NCBI GenBank assembly: GCA_041389525.1
Contig: JAWKRR010000074.1
Location: 1 to 32,447, forward strand
Direction: 5' to 3'
Origin: JACKFB01 sp041389525
Lineage (GTDB): Bacteria > Myxococcota_A > UBA9042 > PHBI01 > JACKFB01
Length of the DNA: 32,447 nt
Each line of letters starts with the position of its first letter. Within the stretch, counting starts at the first letter, position 1. The notes under the pieces are model-generated. The model was given only the letters and a program-made list of their open reading frames with translations. It made no database searches and was not told the origin of the DNA. Positions 24,955-32,447 of the stretch are shown here, piece by piece. The position numbers and the translations under genes were made by a program.

Positions 24955-27900
24955 GTGCCCTTGGCCCCACGCACCGCAATCGGCCGTCGCCGCCTGGCGC
25001 TCTTGGCGCTGGTCTGCGCGCTCAGCGGGCTGGTGGCCTCGCCGCGGCTGTCCCACGCGAGCACGACCAGCGCCTCGACCTCGCCAGAACCGGGCGGCGA
25101 TCTCCTCGTCGACCGCTGGACCGTCGAGGACGGCCTGCCCCTCGACCAGCTCACCGACCTCGCCATTCGCGCCGACGGCACCCTGTGGATCGCCACCTAC
25201 GACGGCCTGGTCAGCTTCGACGGCGAGCGCTTCCACGTCCTCCGCCGCGCCACCGTCCCCGCCCTCCCCTCCAACCGCTTCACCAGCCTCGACGCGGCCC
25301 CGGACGGCACGCTGTGGGCGGCCTCCGAAGACGGCGACCTCGTCCGCTTCGGCCCAGAGCAGCGCGAGCCGGTCGTCTATCGCCGCGGCGCGGACCTGCC
25401 CGGCCAGATCTCGGGCCTCTTTCGCGCGGGTGGCACCCTGTGGGGCACCTCCGACGTGGGCCTCCTGCGCCTCGAACCACGCCCGGAGCTCGTCGTCGGC
25501 ACGCCCCCCGGGACCTCGCTCAACAGCGTCAGCGTCGCCCGCGACGGCGCCCTCTGGACCGGCAGCGACGGCGACGGCGTCTTCCGCTACACCCCAGGCG
25601 AGTCAGCCCGCGCCGTCCTCGCCCCGCGCGAGCACGACCGCATGCTGCGCGTCTTGGCCGTCGACGACGACGGCACGGTCTGGGCGGGCGGCGGCGGACT
25701 ATACCGCATTGCAGCAAACGAGGCGGTGACCTCCATCCGAGGCGTCGGCGCCGCGCTCTCGGACGTGTGCGAGGTCACGCGCCGCCCCGACGGCGCCGTC
25801 GAGGTCCGCGACCGCCACGGCTGGTGGCGCGTCACGGGCGACGAGGCCACCCTCGCGCTCAAGGCCGACGTCCCGCGCTGCCAGCTTGCCCCCCGCGGCG
25901 CGTCCCCGTGGCCCTGGCGCATCGCGGGCACCCAAATCACGCGCGACGCGGCGCCGGTCTACACGTCGCGCCACCCCATCGTGTCGCTGCTCGTCTCCGC
26001 GGACGGGGCGGCCTGGGTGGCCACCGCGGGCGATGGCCTCGTGCGCCTGCGGCCGCGGCTGGTGCACGCCGTGGCGCCGCCCGCGTCGTGGCGGCGGCCG
26101 TCCGTCGAGGCCGTCCTGGCCGGCCGCAGCGGCGCCATGTGGATGGGGTCGATCACCGAGGGCCTCTGGCGCATCGGCGACGACAGCCCGGTCGCGTTCT
26201 CGATTCGGCGCCCCGACGGCCAGCCCCCGGGCGTCCTCGGGCTGGTCGAGCACGCGGAGGGCGCGGTCGAGGTGGGCACGGACGTCCAGCTATGCCGGGT
26301 CGAATCGGGCGCGGCCGCAGCGACGGTGGAGGGCGACCTGGCCGAGTCGCCGCCGCAGTGCGAGGCGAGCGCCGAGGGCTGGCGAGGCGACTCCCAAGAG
26401 GTCCTGGTCCCGCTGCTGGTCGACCGCCGCGGCCGCACCTGGTTCGGGGGGCTCGACACCTGGGTCAACGGCAAGGACGGCCTCTTCGTGCGGCAAGGCG
26501 CGGCCAGCACCGAGATGTGGCGCGAGGTGCGGGACCCAGACGGCGCCGTGGTCAAAGACGCCCGCGCCGCGACCGAGGGGCGGGACGGCAGCGTCTACGT
26601 GGCGACGGCGACGGGCGGGGTGTTGCGTGTTCGAGACAGCGGGGTCGAGCGCGTAGACACCTCGGGCGGGCTTTCCAGCGACCGCATCCGCAGCCTGTAC
26701 GTGGACCCGCTCGACGTCGTGTGGATCGGCACCGAGGACGCGGGGCTGTGCCGTTGGACGCCGGCGACGAAGCAGGTCGGCTGCATCGGGACAGCCGAGG
26801 GCCTCTACGACGACGTGGTGCACGCCATTTTGCCAGATGACAGCGGGCGATTCTGGCTCAGCGGCAACCGCGGCATCTCGTGGGTGCGCCGCGGCACCGT
26901 GGACGCGGTGCTCGACGGCAGCGAGGCGAGCGTCCTGGCGGTCGGGCTTAGCGAGCGCGACGGGATGGTCAGCCGCGAGGGCAACGGCGGCCTCCCGCAC
27001 AGCGCGGCGCGGGACGCTCACGGGCGCCTGTGGTTCGCGACGCAACACGGCGTGGCGTGGGTAGACCCGCGCGAGGTGCCGGCCCCGCCGCGGCCCGCGG
27101 TGCGCTTGGTGTCGCTGCGCCTGGGGGAGGTGCTGGTGTCGCTGCCGCTGGCGAAGGGCGAGGTGCTGGCGGTGGCGGCGGACGTGCGCTCGCTGGAGGC
27201 GGAGTGGTCGGCGGTGGCGCTGGACCACGGCGCCGACATGCGCTTTCGCTACCGCCTGGCCGGGTACGACGACGAGTGGCGGCGGCCGACGCGCGAGCGC
27301 AGCGCGACCTGGCTGGGGCTGCCGCCGCACCGCGTCGTGCTGGAGATTCAGGCGGGGCTGGGCGGCGTGTGGGGCGACCGGCTGCAGGTGGCGCTCGAGC
27401 GCGCGCCCAGCTTCACGGAGACCGCGTGGCTGCCGGTGTCCGCGGGCCTCGGGGTGATCCTGCTGGCGGCGCTGGCGATGCTGGGCTGGGGCGGGCGACA
27501 GCGGCGGCGGCGCGAGGTGCTCGAGCGTGAGATCGCGCGGCGCACGGCGGACCTCACCCAAGCCAACCACGAGCTCGCGGCGAGCGCGGCCGAGCGGGCT
27601 GCCCAGGCCGCGCGCTTGATGGAGCTGAGCGAGCTGCGGCAGCGCTTCGTGGCCGACCTCTCCCACGAGCTGCGCACGCCGCTGGCGTGGGTGGCAGGCC
27701 CGCTCGAGGATCTCGCCGCCGGGTTGGTCGGCGCCATGGACGCGCAGGCGACGCGACGGCTCGAGCTGGTGCGGGCCAACGTCGCGCGCCTCGAGGTGCT
27801 GAGCGACGAGCTGCTGGACGTGGGGCGGCTCGAGGCCGGGCAGGTGCGGCTGCGGGCGCGACGGCACGACCTCGTCGGGTTCGTCCGCGGGGTCTGCGAG

Positions 27901-29289
27901 CGCTTTCAGCTGGCCTTCGAGGAGCGGGGGCTGCGGCTCCAGGTCGAAGCGGCGCCGGCGAGCGCGGCGCTGTATTTCGACCGCGACCTGCTGGACAAGA
28001 TCGTCGCGAACCTCGTCGGCAACGCGCTGAAATTCACCGCGAGGGGCGGGGTGAGCGTGCGCGTCGATGGCGGGGCGGACGCGCAGGACGAGGGCTTCGC
28101 GCGGGTCTCGGTGCAGGACACGGGCATCGGCATCGCGGCGGCGCAGCACGAGCACATCTTCAACCGCTTCTTTCAGGTCGACCGTGGGGACCAGCGGCGC
28201 TACGAGGGCGTCGGCATCGGGCTGGCGCTGGTGCGCGAGCTGGTCGCGCTGCACGGCGGCGAGGTGGGGGTCGAGAGCGAGGTCGGCGTCGGCAGCACGT
28301 TCTGGTTCACGCTGCCATTGGGCGCGGCGCACCTGACCCTGGACGAGATCGACCCGCAGCCGCGGCCGCGGGACGGCGCCGCTGCGGTCGGAATGAGTGT
28401 CGGCCCGCCCGAACCGAGCTCAGGAGGGACCACGGAGGACGACGATCGCCCGGCGGTCCTGGTCGTCGAGGACCACCCGGACATGCGGGCGTACCTGGCG
28501 CTGCACCTCGGCGAGCGCTTCGCGGTGTGGGAGGCGGACAGCGGGATCTCGGCCTTGGCGCGGCTGGGCGAGCGCGTGCCGGCGGCGATCGTCTCGGACG
28601 TGATGATGCCCGGCATGGACGGGCTGGAGCTGTGCCGCAGGGTGCGCGCGGACGAGCGGCTGCGCGGCATCCCGGTGCTGCTGGTGTCGGCGAAGGCCGG
28701 AGACGACGACCGGGTGGCCGGGTTGGAGCTGGCCGAGGACTACCTGACCAAGCCCGTGCGCCCGCGGGAGCTTGTGGCGCGGGTCAGCCGACTCATCCAA
28801 GCCCGCGTTGGGCAGCCCGGCGGCGCGCGACGGGAAGACGAGGCGCCGCCCGTGGCACATCGGCCCCCGCCCGCGACGCCACAGCCGACGCACGAGCCCC
28901 CCGCGTCCCCGGAGGCCGAACCGGCGCCCCGGGCCACCACAGACGCGCCCCTCCTCGACGCGGCGGGCGATCGCCAGCTCGCCAGAATCGACGCGACCAT
29001 CGAAGCCCACCTCGCCGAGCCGGCGTTCGGTGTCATCGAGCTCGCCGCGGCCCTAGGCCTGAGCCGCCGTCAACTCCAGCGCGAGATTCGGCGCCTCACA
29101 GGCCTCTCCCCCTCCGAGCACCTCCGCGGCGCCCGAATGGCCGCCGCCGAGCGCCGCCTCAAATCCGGCGCCCGCGACACGGTCGCCGAGGTCGCCGCCG
29201 ACGTCGGTCTGAGCCCCGCCTACTTCTCGCGCCTCTACTCCACCTGGTTCGGCCGCGCGCCGTCGGACGACCTCGCCAACCGCAGCTGA
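24955..29289 (+). CDS. Hybrid two-component system protein (propeller sensor, histidine kinase, receiver, AraC output)
   Basis: This 1,444-residue protein combines a whole signalling path. It has a signal peptide (residues 1-40), a periplasmic sensor of two-component propeller repeats (about 45-715) and a Y_Y_Y domain (about 714-810, FRYRLAGYDDEW). A membrane helix lies at about 825-845, followed by HisKA with the phospho-acceptor His904 (DLSHELRTP). HATPase has an N-box near 1019 (NLVGNALKF) plus DTGIGIA and GVGIGLALV. The receiver has Asp1215 (SDVMMPGMDG) and Lys1266 (YLTKPV). A C-terminal AraC helix-turn-helix pair spans about 1343-1443 (IELAAALGLSRRQLQREIRRLTGLSP). All catalytic residues are present. 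This HTCS layout is best known from Bacteroidetes polysaccharide loci. The start is a GTG at 24955. It is divergent from the giant lipoprotein, its likely target. Confidence 0.95.
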   Translation: MPLAPRTAIGRRRLALLALVCALSGLVASPRLSHASTTSASTSPEPGGDLLVDRWTVEDGLPLDQLTDLAIRADGTLWIATYDGLVSFDGERFHVLRRATVPALPSNRFTSLDAAPDGTLWAASEDGDLVRFGPEQREPVVYRRGADLPGQISGLFRAGGTLWGTSDVGLLRLEPRPELVVGTPPGTSLNSVSVARDGALWTGSDGDGVFRYTPGESARAVLAPREHDRMLRVLAVDDDGTVWAGGGGLYRIAANEAVTSIRGVGAALSDVCEVTRRPDGAVEVRDRHGWWRVTGDEATLALKADVPRCQLAPRGASPWPWRIAGTQITRDAAPVYTSRHPIVSLLVSADGAAWVATAGDGLVRLRPRLVHAVAPPASWRRPSVEAVLAGRSGAMWMGSITEGLWRIGDDSPVAFSIRRPDGQPPGVLGLVEHAEGAVEVGTDVQLCRVESGAAAATVEGDLAESPPQCEASAEGWRGDSQEVLVPLLVDRRGRTWFGGLDTWVNGKDGLFVRQGAASTEMWREVRDPDGAVVKDARAATEGRDGSVYVATATGGVLRVRDSGVERVDTSGGLSSDRIRSLYVDPLDVVWIGTEDAGLCRWTPATKQVGCIGTAEGLYDDVVHAILPDDSGRFWLSGNRGISWVRRGTVDAVLDGSEASVLAVGLSERDGMVSREGNGGLPHSAARDAHGRLWFATQHGVAWVDPREVPAPPRPAVRLVSLRLGEVLVSLPLAKGEVLAVAADVRSLEAEWSAVALDHGADMRFRYRLAGYDDEWRRPTRERSATWLGLPPHRVVLEIQAGLGGVWGDRLQVALERAPSFTETAWLPVSAGLGVILLAALAMLGWGGRQRRRREVLEREIARRTADLTQANHELAASAAERAAQAARLMELSELRQRFVADLSHELRTPLAWVAGPLEDLAAGLVGAMDAQATRRLELVRANVARLEVLSDELLDVGRLEAGQVRLRARRHDLVGFVRGVCERFQLAFEERGLRLQVEAAPASAALYFDRDLLDKIVANLVGNALKFTARGGVSVRVDGGADAQDEGFARVSVQDTGIGIAAAQHEHIFNRFFQVDRGDQRRYEGVGIGLALVRELVALHGGEVGVESEVGVGSTFWFTLPLGAAHLTLDEIDPQPRPRDGAAAVGMSVGPPEPSSGGTTEDDDRPAVLVVEDHPDMRAYLALHLGERFAVWEADSGISALARLGERVPAAIVSDVMMPGMDGLELCRRVRADERLRGIPVLLVSAKAGDDDRVAGLELAEDYLTKPVRPRELVARVSRLIQARVGQPGGARREDEAPPVAHRPPPATPQPTHEPPASPEAEPAPRATTDAPLLDAAGDRQLARIDATIEAHLAEPAFGVIELAAALGLSRRQLQREIRRLTGLSPSEHLRGARMAAAERRLKSGARDTVAEVAADVGLSPAYFSRLYSTWFGRAPSDDLANRS

Positions 29290-29569
29290 GCCGACCGCGG
29301 GGCCGAGGTCTGGCGCCGCGCGAGTACCGCGATTTCCCCAGTCCGCGCCTGCTCCCTGGCGAATCCGGGTTTCACCGCAGGGGCAGTCCCGGGACATCGG
29401 GTGGCAGCCCCCCGGACCATGGCTGTTACGGTGCCGGCGAATCCATGCAGTCGAAAGTGCCGCTGGGCGCAGCGCCCGCCGGTCGTACGGAACCGACGGA
29501 CCGCCGCCCGGCGTGCCGGATTTTCCCGAAGTCATACCCCGCGCCGACAGGCGCCACTGGAGCCGATCC

Positions 29570-30034
29570 ATGATGTTTCGAATCGCAATCGCAGCGCTGG
29601 TCTTGATGTTCTCAGGCGCCATGGGCTGCGATGAGGGCGCCGACAACGCCTATTACCTCGGCTACCTGCCCGGGCCAGGCCAGACCGTCCTGGTCTTCGA
29701 GGGGACCGCGGCGCGTTGCAAGCCGAACACCTCCGCCCCCGAGGGCGACCCCAATCGCGGCAAGTTCACCGTCGGCGTCACGACCGAGGGGACCGACGGC
29801 GTCCTCATCCTCAGCATGCAGTTCACGTCCCTGACGGAGATGCCCGCCGCAGGCAGCTACAACATCCCCGCCGACGCGACCGTCACGGCCCGCGTCACGC
29901 CCAGCGGAGGCAGCCAAACCTCGCTGCAATTCTCCGGCGCCTTCTCAGTGAAAGCCCAAGGCACCACCGACGGCATCACCATCAGCCTGCCGCCCTCACT
30001 CCCCGTAAGCGGCACCATCAACTGCGCCCCCTAG
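29570..30034 (+). CDS. Small lipoprotein of unknown function
   Basis: This 154-residue protein starts at the ATG at 29570 (a second ATG follows at once), with GGAG seven bases upstream. The N-terminus MMFRIAIAALVLMFSGAMGC has the lipobox SGAMGC. The mature part is beta-rich and low in charge (FTVGVTTEGTDGVLILSMQF, LQFSGAFSVKAQG) and ends in a Cys (INCAP). That Cys may pair with the Cys in 'AARCKPNTS'. I do not recognise a family. It stands alone, followed by the 94-bp tandem repeat, with no clear terminator. Confidence 0.85.
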   Translation: MMFRIAIAALVLMFSGAMGCDEGADNAYYLGYLPGPGQTVLVFEGTAARCKPNTSAPEGDPNRGKFTVGVTTEGTDGVLILSMQFTSLTEMPAAGSYNIPADATVTARVTPSGGSQTSLQFSGAFSVKAQGTTDGITISLPPSLPVSGTINCAP

Positions 30035-30403
30035 CCGCCGCCCGCCCAAGCCCCCCCGGGGTGGGGTCAACACCACTCTATTCTCATTTTCTAGAGCTTA
30101 ATCTTAAAGGCTCAAGTGAGTTCTGCGTCGGCGGCGAGCCGTCACATCCGCGGGGTGGGGTCAACACCACTCTATTCTCATTTTCTTGAGCTTAATCTTA
30201 AAGGCTCAAGTGAGTTCTGCGTCGGCGGCGAGCCGTCACATCGCAGGGTGGGGTCCGCGAAGGTGAGACCCGAGCGCACGTGGCCGCGACCACGGCCTGA
30301 CGCCGCCAGACCTCCCCGCCGCGCCGGCCATGTCGCGCCAGCGCCGAGGGCGGCGGACCCGGCGCGGGCCCGGCTCCACGTCGCCCGCGAGTTGCCTGAC
30401 CTC
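30035..30403. other. Intergenic region holding a 94-bp tandem repeat
   Basis: The first part is the tandem repeat at 30058-30255. The remainder (30256-30403) is GC-rich with no gene I can support; short ORFs there translate into repeat-derived or Arg/Pro-rich nonsense. It lies between the convergent ends of the small lipoprotein and LemA-like genes. Confidence 0.6.
30058..30255. repeat. 94-bp tandem repeat with hairpin core, two copies and a partial third
   Basis: Two nearly identical 94-base units start at GTGGGGTCAACACC (30061 and 30155). A third start (GGGTGGGGTC) breaks off at 30255. Each unit holds a potential hairpin: CTTGAGC, an AT-rich loop TTAATCTTAAAG, then GCTCAAG (perfect in copy 2, one mismatch in copy 1). 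The 5' part, reversed, matches the dispersed element at 8124-8152. The AT-rich core stands out in this genome. It encodes nothing convincing and looks like a dispersed non-coding element that has duplicated in tandem. Confidence 0.8.
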
Positions 30404-31168
30404 TCAGCGGGTCATGCCGAAGAAGGCCGCTACGCGCGCTGAGAAGCCCCGGCTGGCGCGCTCGACCTCGGCGCGGGCTGTGGCGAGGCGGCGGGACTCG
30501 GCGGCGACGCGGTTGGCAGCTCCGGTCAGCTCGTAGCGGAGGTCTTGCCTCGCCTGTACTTTGTCGGCGCTGTCGGTCGGCGGGAGGGCTCCGAGGGCGT
30601 CGGTCAGGGCGCTCTGGAGGCGCTTCGACGCGGCGAGACGGCTCTCCAAATCGGCGGCGTTGGCGACACCCGCGGCCGCGGAACGCGTGACCTCCACGTT
30701 CGCGCCAGCGGCGGCGAGAAGCTGTGGAACCAGCGCGGCCTGGCGGTCGAGCGCGGCGCTCACCTGTGCCTCGGCCGCGCTGAGGTCCGCGCGCGCCGCG
30801 TCGACTCGGCTGGCCGCCGACGAGCCAAGCGCGAGCAAAACCGCCACCCCCGCGACAGCCGCGATCCCGACCCCAATCGCCACGCCACGCCACCGGCGGC
30901 CGCGCTCGCGCGCCAGGGCGGCGGCCTCCTCAGCATCCCGAACCTCCTGCGCGCGCCGCTCCTTCCGGACCGCGATCGCGCGCTCGACAAACTCGGGCGC
31001 GATGTCCACGTCGCGAGCGATATCGCGCACATCGTCGAGGCTCAGCCGCGATTGCGCCTCGCGCGCAGCGTCCGACAGCTCGCCCGCGAGCCCGATGATC
31101 GCGTCGATCTCGTCGTCCGCGACGTCCTGGCGCACCCTCAGCGAATCGCGCAAGCTCGGCTCGTTCAC
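30404..31168 (-). CDS. LemA-like membrane protein with an N-terminal helical extension
   Basis: This 254-residue protein starts at a GTG at 31168 with GAGAGG upstream. Residues 1-90 are charged and helical. One membrane helix follows at about 93-115 (GVAIGVGIAAVAGVAVLLALG). The rest (about 120-254) is a coiled-coil-like domain with LemA-type phrases: LDRQAALVPQLL, corresponding to the LemA 'RRADLIPNLV', and 'DLRYELTGAANRVAAESRRLATARAEV', corresponding to 'ELTGTENRIAVARRDYNEAV'. The match is diverged, and the long N-terminal part is not typical of LemA. Its divergent neighbour encodes a TPM domain, a usual LemA companion, which supports the call. Confidence 0.75.
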   Translation of the reverse strand: MNEPSLRDSLRVRQDVADDEIDAIIGLAGELSDAAREAQSRLSLDDVRDIARDVDIAPEFVERAIAVRKERRAQEVRDAEEAAALARERGRRWRGVAIGVGIAAVAGVAVLLALGSSAASRVDAARADLSAAEAQVSAALDRQAALVPQLLAAAGANVEVTRSAAAGVANAADLESRLAASKRLQSALTDALGALPPTDSADKVQARQDLRYELTGAANRVAAESRRLATARAEVERASRGFSARVAAFFGMTR

Positions 31169-31199
31169 CCATCACCTCTCGCGGCAACTGGAGGACGCG

Positions 31200-32312
31200 T
31201 TGACTGCACTCCTCGCGACCCTCGCTTTGCTCTCGGTCACCCCGGACCAGGTCCCCGACCCGCGCCCCCGCGGCGGCTGGGTCAGCGACAGCGCCGCGGC
31301 CATCGACGACGCCACCGAGGCGCGACTCGAGGCTATCATCGAATCGCTGCACGCGGACCTGGGCGTCGAGGTGGCCGTAGTGACCGTCCACCAGACCGAC
31401 GGCGCGCCGAGAGAGTTCGCGACAGCGCTCTTCAATCGGTGGGGAATCGGCGACGCCAAGGCCAACAACGGCCTGCTCGTGCTGCTGGTCATGGGCGCAC
31501 GCCGCCTCGAGATGGAGACGGGCTACGGGCTCGAGCCGATCCTTCCCGACGCCTGGCTCGGACGCATGCAGACCGGCGTGATGGTGCCGCACTTTAGGCA
31601 GGGCGACTTCGCGGCGGGGCTGGTCGCAGGGCTGGAGGCAGTGGCCAAGCGCCTGCGTGCCCGGCCAGAAGACGCGCAAAAAGGGGCGACTGGCCCCGCC
31701 TTTCTGGCGCGCGCCAAGCGGGCGGCCAGCACGCCGTGGCCGCTCTGGATCGTCTGGTCGCTGTGGGGCGGGCTGATCGGCGGCATCGCGCTGGTGGGGT
31801 TAATTGTGCGCGACGTGCGCCGGCGGCGGCGGCTCGTGAACTGCGACGTGTGCGGCGGCACCCGGGCGCTTCTGGACGAGCAGGCCGACGACGCGCATCT
31901 CGACCCGGGGAATCGGACCGAGGAGCGCATCGGGTCGGTGAACTACGACGTCTACATCTGCGGCGGATGCTCGGGCTCGGCGGTTGACTCCCAGCGCCGG
32001 TGGTTCAGCGAGTATTCGACCTGCCTCGCTTGCGGCTACCGCACGCTCAGCGTGACCTCGACGACGCTGGTATCGGCCACGACCTCACGCGAGGGAGAGG
32101 TCGAGGTTACCGAGGACTGCGCCCACTGCGATTGGTACGAGATCCACACGCGAACCATCCCGCGAATCGTCGAGAGCGACTCGTCCTCGTCGAGCAGCTG
32201 GAGCAGCGGTGGTGCGTCGAGCAGCGGCAGTTCTTCGAGCAGCCGGTCGGGCGGAGGCGGTTCGTGGGGCGGCGGCTCAAGCGGGGGCGGCGGCGCCGGC
32301 GCGAGCTGGTGA
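31200..32312 (+). CDS. TPM-domain (YgcG-like) membrane protein with Cys clusters and Gly/Ser-rich tail
   Basis: This 370-residue protein starts at a TTG at 31200 with GGAGG five bases upstream. A short signal-like stretch precedes the TPM domain (about residues 20-150: GGWVSDSAAAIDDATEARLEAII, VAVVTVHQTDG, ALFNRWGIGDAKANNGLLVLLV, METGYGLEPILPD). A membrane helix lies at about 182-202 (WIVWSLWGGLIGGIALVGLIV). The C-terminal half has paired cysteines (CDVCGG, CGGC, CLACGY, CAHC) like zinc ribbons, and the end is a Ser/Gly-rich tail finishing GASW, typical of YgcG-type proteins. TPM proteins often accompany LemA proteins. Here they are divergent and only 31 bases apart. Confidence 0.88.
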   Translation: MTALLATLALLSVTPDQVPDPRPRGGWVSDSAAAIDDATEARLEAIIESLHADLGVEVAVVTVHQTDGAPREFATALFNRWGIGDAKANNGLLVLLVMGARRLEMETGYGLEPILPDAWLGRMQTGVMVPHFRQGDFAAGLVAGLEAVAKRLRARPEDAQKGATGPAFLARAKRAASTPWPLWIVWSLWGGLIGGIALVGLIVRDVRRRRRLVNCDVCGGTRALLDEQADDAHLDPGNRTEERIGSVNYDVYICGGCSGSAVDSQRRWFSEYSTCLACGYRTLSVTSTTLVSATTSREGEVEVTEDCAHCDWYEIHTRTIPRIVESDSSSSSSWSSGGASSSGSSSSSRSGGGGSWGGGSSGGGGAGASW

Positions 32313-32336
32313 GTCGCTGGCGCGTGCACAGCCCGA

Positions 32337-32447
32337 CTAGACTCGCGAGACTCGTGGGGTCGCTGCGTTGGAGCCGAGGTTGAGGCGCTCGAGCACCACG
32401 AGCTGCCCCAAGGCCAAGCGCTGCTGCGGCTCCTCGGCCAGCCCGTT
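32337..32447 (-). CDS. 3' end of a minus-strand gene, partial
   Basis: A frame open from the window edge encodes 36 residues ending in a TAG at 32337-32339. The visible part (NGLAEEPQQRLALGQLVVLE, then RLNLGSNAATPRVSRV) is helical and charged, with normal composition. It ends 24 bases after the convergent TPM gene. Too short to assign a family. Confidence 0.5.
   Translation of the reverse strand, partial: NGLAEEPQQRLALGQLVVLERLNLGSNAATPRVSRV

Noticed and set aside
21636..26840. Very long plus-strand open frame (1,734 codons) antisense to the giant lipoprotein
   Set aside because: It is a mirror of the repeat-rich GC-rich coding strand, with Arg/Ala/Val-rich low-complexity translation and no domain. 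It also runs into the HTCS gene in the wrong frame.
30058..30255. 94-bp repeat as a CRISPR or as a small coding gene
   Set aside because: The units are identical along their whole length without spacers, and the short ORF through them repeats the same peptide, which is the mark of non-coding repeat DNA.
1..32447. tRNA, rRNA, riboswitch or Rho-independent terminators
   Set aside because: No cloverleaf, rRNA segment or GC hairpin followed by a T run could be identified by eye, so none is reported.

Overview
The window is very GC-rich. Its gene content points to a myxobacterium-like member of the Myxococcota (old Deltaproteobacteria). There are many lipoproteins whose lipobox is followed by an Asp/Ala/Ser-rich linker, a DUF1592/DUF1552 pair followed by a small lipoprotein, an ELWxxDGT/EGF surface protein of about 2,750 residues, a protease ending in a MYXO-CTERM-like tail, and a hybrid two-component protein of HTCS type. 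No rRNA, tRNA, CRISPR array, integrase or transposase gene was seen. The organism assignment is inferred from gene families only.

Left part (1-4,949): the 3' end of a secreted beta-domain protein converges on a three-gene minus-strand operon (DUF1592 cytochrome-like lipoprotein, Tat-exported DUF1552 protein, small lipoprotein) in which both junctions are 4-base ATGA overlaps. Middle-left (5,081-9,712): a membrane protein whose C-terminus runs into two copies of a dispersed repeat overlaps the start of a Rieske-ThDP enzyme fusion. Next come a DUF4160/DUF2442 pair and a Uma2-family nuclease-like gene.

Middle (9,880-14,800): a LysR regulator is divergent from two tandem paralogous lipoproteins carrying an HEWGT(F/L)TS motif, with two palindromes between them that are AT-rich against the background. 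A cupin gene and a small four-helix membrane protein (PF04020-like) follow. Centre-right (15,032-29,289): a gluzincin-like protease with apparent frame breaks lies downstream of the giant EGF / DCGG / ELWxxDGT lipoprotein. That lipoprotein is transcribed divergently from a 1,444-residue sensor kinase-response regulator-AraC fusion, its most plausible regulator by position.

Right end (29,570-32,447): a small lipoprotein, a 94-bp tandem repeat with a hairpin core, a divergent LemA-like/TPM-domain pair, and the 3' end of a further minus-strand gene. Short dispersed repeats ending in TTGACCCC or GACCCCT recur at 8,124, 9,811, 14,424 and 30,058, always between genes. They look like one or two families of genome-wide intergenic elements.
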